Source: an uncultured Prevotellaceae bacterium (GTDB lineage: Bacteria; Bacteroidota; Bacteroidia; Bacteroidales; Bacteroidaceae). Taken from it: a stretch of DNA of 64,000 nt. Positions 60,420-64,000 of this stretch are shown here, piece by piece; position 1 is the stretch's first letter; every line of letters begins with the position of its first letter. The notes under the pieces are model-generated. The model worked only from the letters and a program-made list of their open reading frames with translations, was not told where the DNA came from and did no database searches. The DNA is taken from contig CAMVPA010000005.1 of assembly GCA_947169245.1 (NCBI GenBank), positions 1-64,000 of the forward strand, given 5' to 3'. The position numbers and the translations under genes are program-made.

Positions 60420-63400
60420 ATGAGAAAAACTTTCAGAAAGACAGCGCTGCTCGTGGGAGCCTGTTCTCTGTTGGGAATCGTCTCTCCACAGTTGGCCTTT
60501 GCTGCCAGTCCTACACCCGACGTGCAGGCACAACAGCAGAGCAAGAAGATTACAGGTACCGTGTCGGACGCAATGGGTCCGGTCATCGGTGCCAGTGTCG
60601 TTATTAAAGGCACGTCGAATGGTGTCGCCACCGACCTCGACGGCAAGTTCTCCATCAACGCCAAGCCAGGTCAGACGCTCGTCGTCTCGTTCGTCGGCTA
60701 TCTCTCCAAGGAGGTGAAGATTGACAGCAAGTCGGTCTACAACATCACCATCGAGGAGGACAAGAAGATGCTCGACGAGGTGGTGGTCGTCGGCTATGGT
60801 ACGATGAAGAAGAGTGACCTCTCTGGTGCCTCAGCCTCTATCGGCGAGCAGGCCCTGAAAGGTTCAGTCATCACGTCGCTCGACCAGTCGCTGCAAGGAC
60901 ACGCTACGGGTGTGACGGCGGTCACCACCTCGGGTGCTCCCGGTTCGTCGTCGTCCATCCGCGTCCGTGGTATCGGTTCTATCAACGCCAACCAGGAGCC
61001 GCTTTACGTCATCGACGGTGTCATCGTTCAGACAGGTGGCCAGTCGGGTGCCGACTATGGTCTGGGCGACCGCCTCGGCAACGGTAAGGTGTCGACCATC
61101 TCGCCGCTGTCAACGCTGAACCCCAGCGACATCGTGTCGATGGAGATTCTGAAAGACGCCTCCGCCACCGCCATCTATGGTGCCCAGGGTGCCAACGGTG
61201 TGGTGCTCATCACCACCAAGCGCGGTAAGGCTGGCGAAGCCAAGTTCAGCTACGACGGTATGCTGGCCGTTAACCGTCAGGTCAAGCGTCTCGACATGAT
61301 GAACCTGCGCGAATACGCAGAATACTATCAGGACTTTGTCGACAACGGCTGGATTGTCAAGAGCCAGGCCAACAAAGTATACGCCGACCCGAGCATCCTC
61401 GGTAAGGGTACGAACTGGCAGGACGCCGTCTTCCAGACCGCTATCCAGCACCAGCACCAGCTGAGTGCCCAGGGCGGTAACGAGAATGTGCAGTACTACG
61501 TGTCGGGAAACTTCATGAACCAGGAAGGTACCATCATCGGTTCGAACTTCCAGCGCTACTCAGTACGCGCCAACCTTGACGCCCAGTTGAAGCCGTGGTT
61601 GAAGCTCGGTATGTCGACGACCTTCTCGACAACCAACGACGACCTGAAGAAAGCCGACGGCAACGAGGGTATCATCACCTACTCATTGACGACGCTGCCC
61701 GACATCCCCATCTACGACGTTTTCGGCAACTACTATGCCGAAGCACGTGAGGGATATACCAACCCCAACCCCGTGGCACTGGCCAACATGAACCAGTACA
61801 CACTGGAGCGCCGCAAGCTGACCGGCAACATCTTTGCCGAGATCAGCTTCCTGAAGAACCTCGTCTGGCACGCAGAATTAGGCTACGACATCTCCGGCTC
61901 GAACGCTGAGACCTGGGAACCATCCGTCGACCTGGGTGGCTGGAAGAAGCCCGGCAACGCCAACCACTGGCAGAACAACAACAACAAGTTCTGGCAGCTG
62001 AAGAACTATCTGACCTACACGGGCAAGATAGACAAGCACAGCTTCACGGCTATGCTCGGCCAGGAGTCGTGGGAATCGAGCTGGAAATATCAGGGCATTA
62101 CGGGTACCAACCTGCCACGTAATGACGTCCAGAATCCTAACCTCGTTGAAAAGACAGCTAAGGACTTCTCTTCTGGCTTTGGCAGTGCCTCGATGGCGTC
62201 GTTCTTCACGCGCGAAACCTATAATTACGACGAGCGTTACTACGCCACCTATACCTACCGTTACGACGGTAGCTCGAACTTTGGTCCGAAGAACCGCTGG
62301 GCAGGTTTCCACTCACTGGCTGCCAGCTGGCGCTTCACCAACGAGCAGTTCATCAAAGCCGCTACAGAGAGCTGGCTGTCGAATGGTAAGATCCGTATCG
62401 GCTGGGGACAGACTGGTAACTCCAACATCGGTGCCTACCGCTGGGGTGTCACCATGACTCCGATGCCATCGGCCCTGGGTCTCTCTTACAAGCCTGACGG
62501 TCTGCCCAACGAAGCCATCAAGTGGGAGACACAGGAGCAGATTGACCTTGGTATCGACCTCGGTTTCCTGAATAACCGCATCAATCTGACCATCGACTGG
62601 TATCGCAAGGAGTCGAAGGATATGCTGATGCTGATGCAACTGCCTTCGTACTTAGGCACTCAGGGCAACCCATCATCAGCCCTCACCGCTCCCGCCGGCA
62701 ACTACGGAACCATGCGTAACACTGGCCTGGAGATTGAACTGAAGGCAACACCGATTCTCTCGAAAGGTTTCAGTTGGGATACAGACATTCAATTCTCGTT
62801 CAACAAGAACAAGCTCATAGCCCTGCAAGGCACAACCTCAGCCTCCATCATCGGCTACGGTCAGTGGGACGACGTCGTCGCCGTATCTTCTGTCGGCCGC
62901 CCGATGTACGACTTCTTCGGCTACCAGGTAGAGGGTGTTTACAAGGACTTTGACGACATTCTGAATTCACCCGTCAACACACTCTACAGTGCTTCCTGCA
63001 CCCAGGACGCCGACGGTAACTGGCACCACGTGACCGACCCTTCGCAGTACAACAAGACCAACACCGTATGGCCGGGCGACCTGAAGTTCAAGGACGTGAA
63101 CGAGGATGGTAAGATTGACGAGAACGATAAGACACAAATCGGTTCTCCGCTGCCCAAGTTCACCTTCGGCTGGACTAACACGTTCAACTACAAGAACTTC
63201 GACTTGAGCATCTTCATCAACGGTTCCGTGGGCAACAAGGTTATGAACTACACCTCTATCCCCCTGACAGCCATGTCAAGCACCTGGGGCAACCAGATTC
63301 AGGAGAAGATAGCCGACCGTGCTCACTTGGCTCCTATCGATCCTGCCAAGGTTTATGCTGACGGCGGTATGTGGTACAACGACGTTGCTAACGTCTACGT

Positions 63401-63734
63401 CACCAACGCCGACACGAAGACTCCTCGTGCAGCCATCGGCAACAGTTACAACCAGATCATTTCCGACCGTTATATCGAGGACGGCTCATACGTCCGTCTG
63501 AAGAATATCGCACTGGGCTACACCTTCCCGAAGAGCATCACCAAGAAGCTCTACTTGGAGAACCTGCGCGTTTACTGCAACCTGCAGAACGTGCTGACCA
63601 TCACCGGCTACGACGGCTACGACCCCGAAATCGGTGCATCGACGACCGACCAGCATGGTTATGTCTTCGGTCTTGACAACGGCCGCTACCCGTCGCCGTT
63701 CACCTGCACCTTCGGTATTAACTTATCATTCTAA
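60420..63734 (+). CDS. SusC/RagA-family TonB-dependent outer-membrane receptor
   Basis: 1104 aa. Signal peptide about 1-29 (cleavage near AFA-AS). A carboxypeptidase-D-like domain (about 42-118: KKITGTVSDAMGPVIGASVV ... VSFVGYLSKEVKI) precedes the TonB box-like LDEVVVVGYGTMKKSDLSGA (about 119-138), the plug (about 130-260, with SIRVRGIGSINANQEPLYVI and LKDASATAIYGAQGANGVVL), and a 22-strand barrel ending CTFGINLSF. It imports a glycan or other large nutrient together with the SusD-like lipoprotein encoded 18 bp downstream. The substrate is unknown because the rest of the locus is outside the window. Confidence 0.95.
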   Translation: MRKTFRKTALLVGACSLLGIVSPQLAFAASPTPDVQAQQQSKKITGTVSDAMGPVIGASVVIKGTSNGVATDLDGKFSINAKPGQTLVVSFVGYLSKEVKIDSKSVYNITIEEDKKMLDEVVVVGYGTMKKSDLSGASASIGEQALKGSVITSLDQSLQGHATGVTAVTTSGAPGSSSSIRVRGIGSINANQEPLYVIDGVIVQTGGQSGADYGLGDRLGNGKVSTISPLSTLNPSDIVSMEILKDASATAIYGAQGANGVVLITTKRGKAGEAKFSYDGMLAVNRQVKRLDMMNLREYAEYYQDFVDNGWIVKSQANKVYADPSILGKGTNWQDAVFQTAIQHQHQLSAQGGNENVQYYVSGNFMNQEGTIIGSNFQRYSVRANLDAQLKPWLKLGMSTTFSTTNDDLKKADGNEGIITYSLTTLPDIPIYDVFGNYYAEAREGYTNPNPVALANMNQYTLERRKLTGNIFAEISFLKNLVWHAELGYDISGSNAETWEPSVDLGGWKKPGNANHWQNNNNKFWQLKNYLTYTGKIDKHSFTAMLGQESWESSWKYQGITGTNLPRNDVQNPNLVEKTAKDFSSGFGSASMASFFTRETYNYDERYYATYTYRYDGSSNFGPKNRWAGFHSLAASWRFTNEQFIKAATESWLSNGKIRIGWGQTGNSNIGAYRWGVTMTPMPSALGLSYKPDGLPNEAIKWETQEQIDLGIDLGFLNNRINLTIDWYRKESKDMLMLMQLPSYLGTQGNPSSALTAPAGNYGTMRNTGLEIELKATPILSKGFSWDTDIQFSFNKNKLIALQGTTSASIIGYGQWDDVVAVSSVGRPMYDFFGYQVEGVYKDFDDILNSPVNTLYSASCTQDADGNWHHVTDPSQYNKTNTVWPGDLKFKDVNEDGKIDENDKTQIGSPLPKFTFGWTNTFNYKNFDLSIFINGSVGNKVMNYTSIPLTAMSSTWGNQIQEKIADRAHLAPIDPAKVYADGGMWYNDVANVYVTNADTKTPRAAIGNSYNQIISDRYIEDGSYVRLKNIALGYTFPKSITKKLYLENLRVYCNLQNVLTITGYDGYDPEIGASTTDQHGYVFGLDNGRYPSPFTCTFGINLSF

Positions 63735-63752
63735 ACATAGGAGGCTATCATT

Positions 63753-64000
63753 ATGAAAATAAAGAATATCAAATTATATTTGGCCGCTGCTGTCATGGGA
63801 CTGGGACTAACCTCGTGCGAAGACTTCCTGGACCGCCCGACAGAAGACAACTACACGGCAGGCCAATACTACCGCAACGACGCCGAATGCATCGCGGCTG
63901 TCAACTACCTATATAACTCGCCGTGGTACGATTTCCAGCGCGGCTTCATCTACTTAGGCGAAGTCACTGCCGGCAACCTGTATGCTAACGGTACCGATGA
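63753..64000 (+). CDS. SusD/RagB-family surface lipoprotein, N-terminal part
   Basis: The first 82 codons are present; the gene runs off the window. The N-terminus KIKNIKLYLAAAVMGLGLTS then C is a lipoprotein signal with lipobox GLTSC, followed by EDFLDRPTEDNYTAGQYYRN, typical of SusD proteins. It pairs with the SusC-like receptor as its extracellular lid and substrate-binding subunit. An AGGAGG sequence 9 bp before the ATG is a rare clear Shine-Dalgarno in this window. Confidence 0.92.
   Translation, partial: MKIKNIKLYLAAAVMGLGLTSCEDFLDRPTEDNYTAGQYYRNDAECIAAVNYLYNSPWYDFQRGFIYLGEVTAGNLYANGTD

Overview
The window comes from a member of the Bacteroidota, most likely Prevotella or a close relative in Prevotellaceae. 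Supporting signs are a Bacteroidota-type 16S rRNA 5' end at the left edge (minus strand), repeated promoters of the TTTG / N19-21 / TAnnTTTG type, little use of Shine-Dalgarno sequences, giant secreted proteins ending in a type IX secretion (T9SS)-like sorting tail, and a SusC/SusD pair at the right edge.

Layout. (1) 1-627: start of an rRNA operon pointing left, with its promoter. (2) 628-27644: three tandem giant secreted mosaic proteins (2701, 3035 and 2911 aa) that share interchangeable modules and near-identical tails; promoters, terminators and several repeat families lie between them. (3) 27781-31673: arginine genes argR, an acyltransferase, argG and argC, interrupted by a small palindrome-bounded element that carries a DUF559 (Vsr-like) endonuclease gene; a 75-bp version lacking the gene sits in frame inside argC. 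(4) 31722-36760: a membrane AraC-type regulator and another repeat-built T9SS cargo protein. (5) 36995-44062: argD, proC, an M15 peptidase, an XRE-cupin regulator with an acyl-CoA synthetase, then proB and proA. (6) About 44140-54080: an AT-rich integrated element with a large serine recombinase, a small serine resolvase, a leftward operon of six unrecognised genes (possible cargo), several small rightward genes and many hairpins. It separates proA from argF'. (7) 54086-57146: argF', a threonine aldolase and a PD-(D/E)XK (Rpn-type) nuclease. (8) 57147-60419: a roughly 350-bp region that looks like structured RNA, a beta-helix protein with a T9SS-tailed partner, and a block of repeats. (9) 60420-64000: SusC-like receptor and the start of its SusD-like partner.

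Functionally the window joins arginine and proline biosynthesis (argR, argG, argC, argD, argF', proA, proB, proC and a candidate glutamate N-acyltransferase) with cell-surface functions. Biosynthetic continuity has been broken twice by mobile DNA. The most striking observation is the DUF559 element and its in-frame gene-less relative in argC: together they look like an autonomous/non-autonomous pair driven by a Vsr-fold nuclease rather than a classical transposase. The next most interesting items are the pseudoknotted RNA-like region at 57245-57581, the unrecognised cargo operon at 45867-48469 with a 122-bp extended hairpin upstream of it, and the paired 75-bp elements at 49778-50012. All functional assignments rest on reading motifs and translated sequence; no database search was possible.
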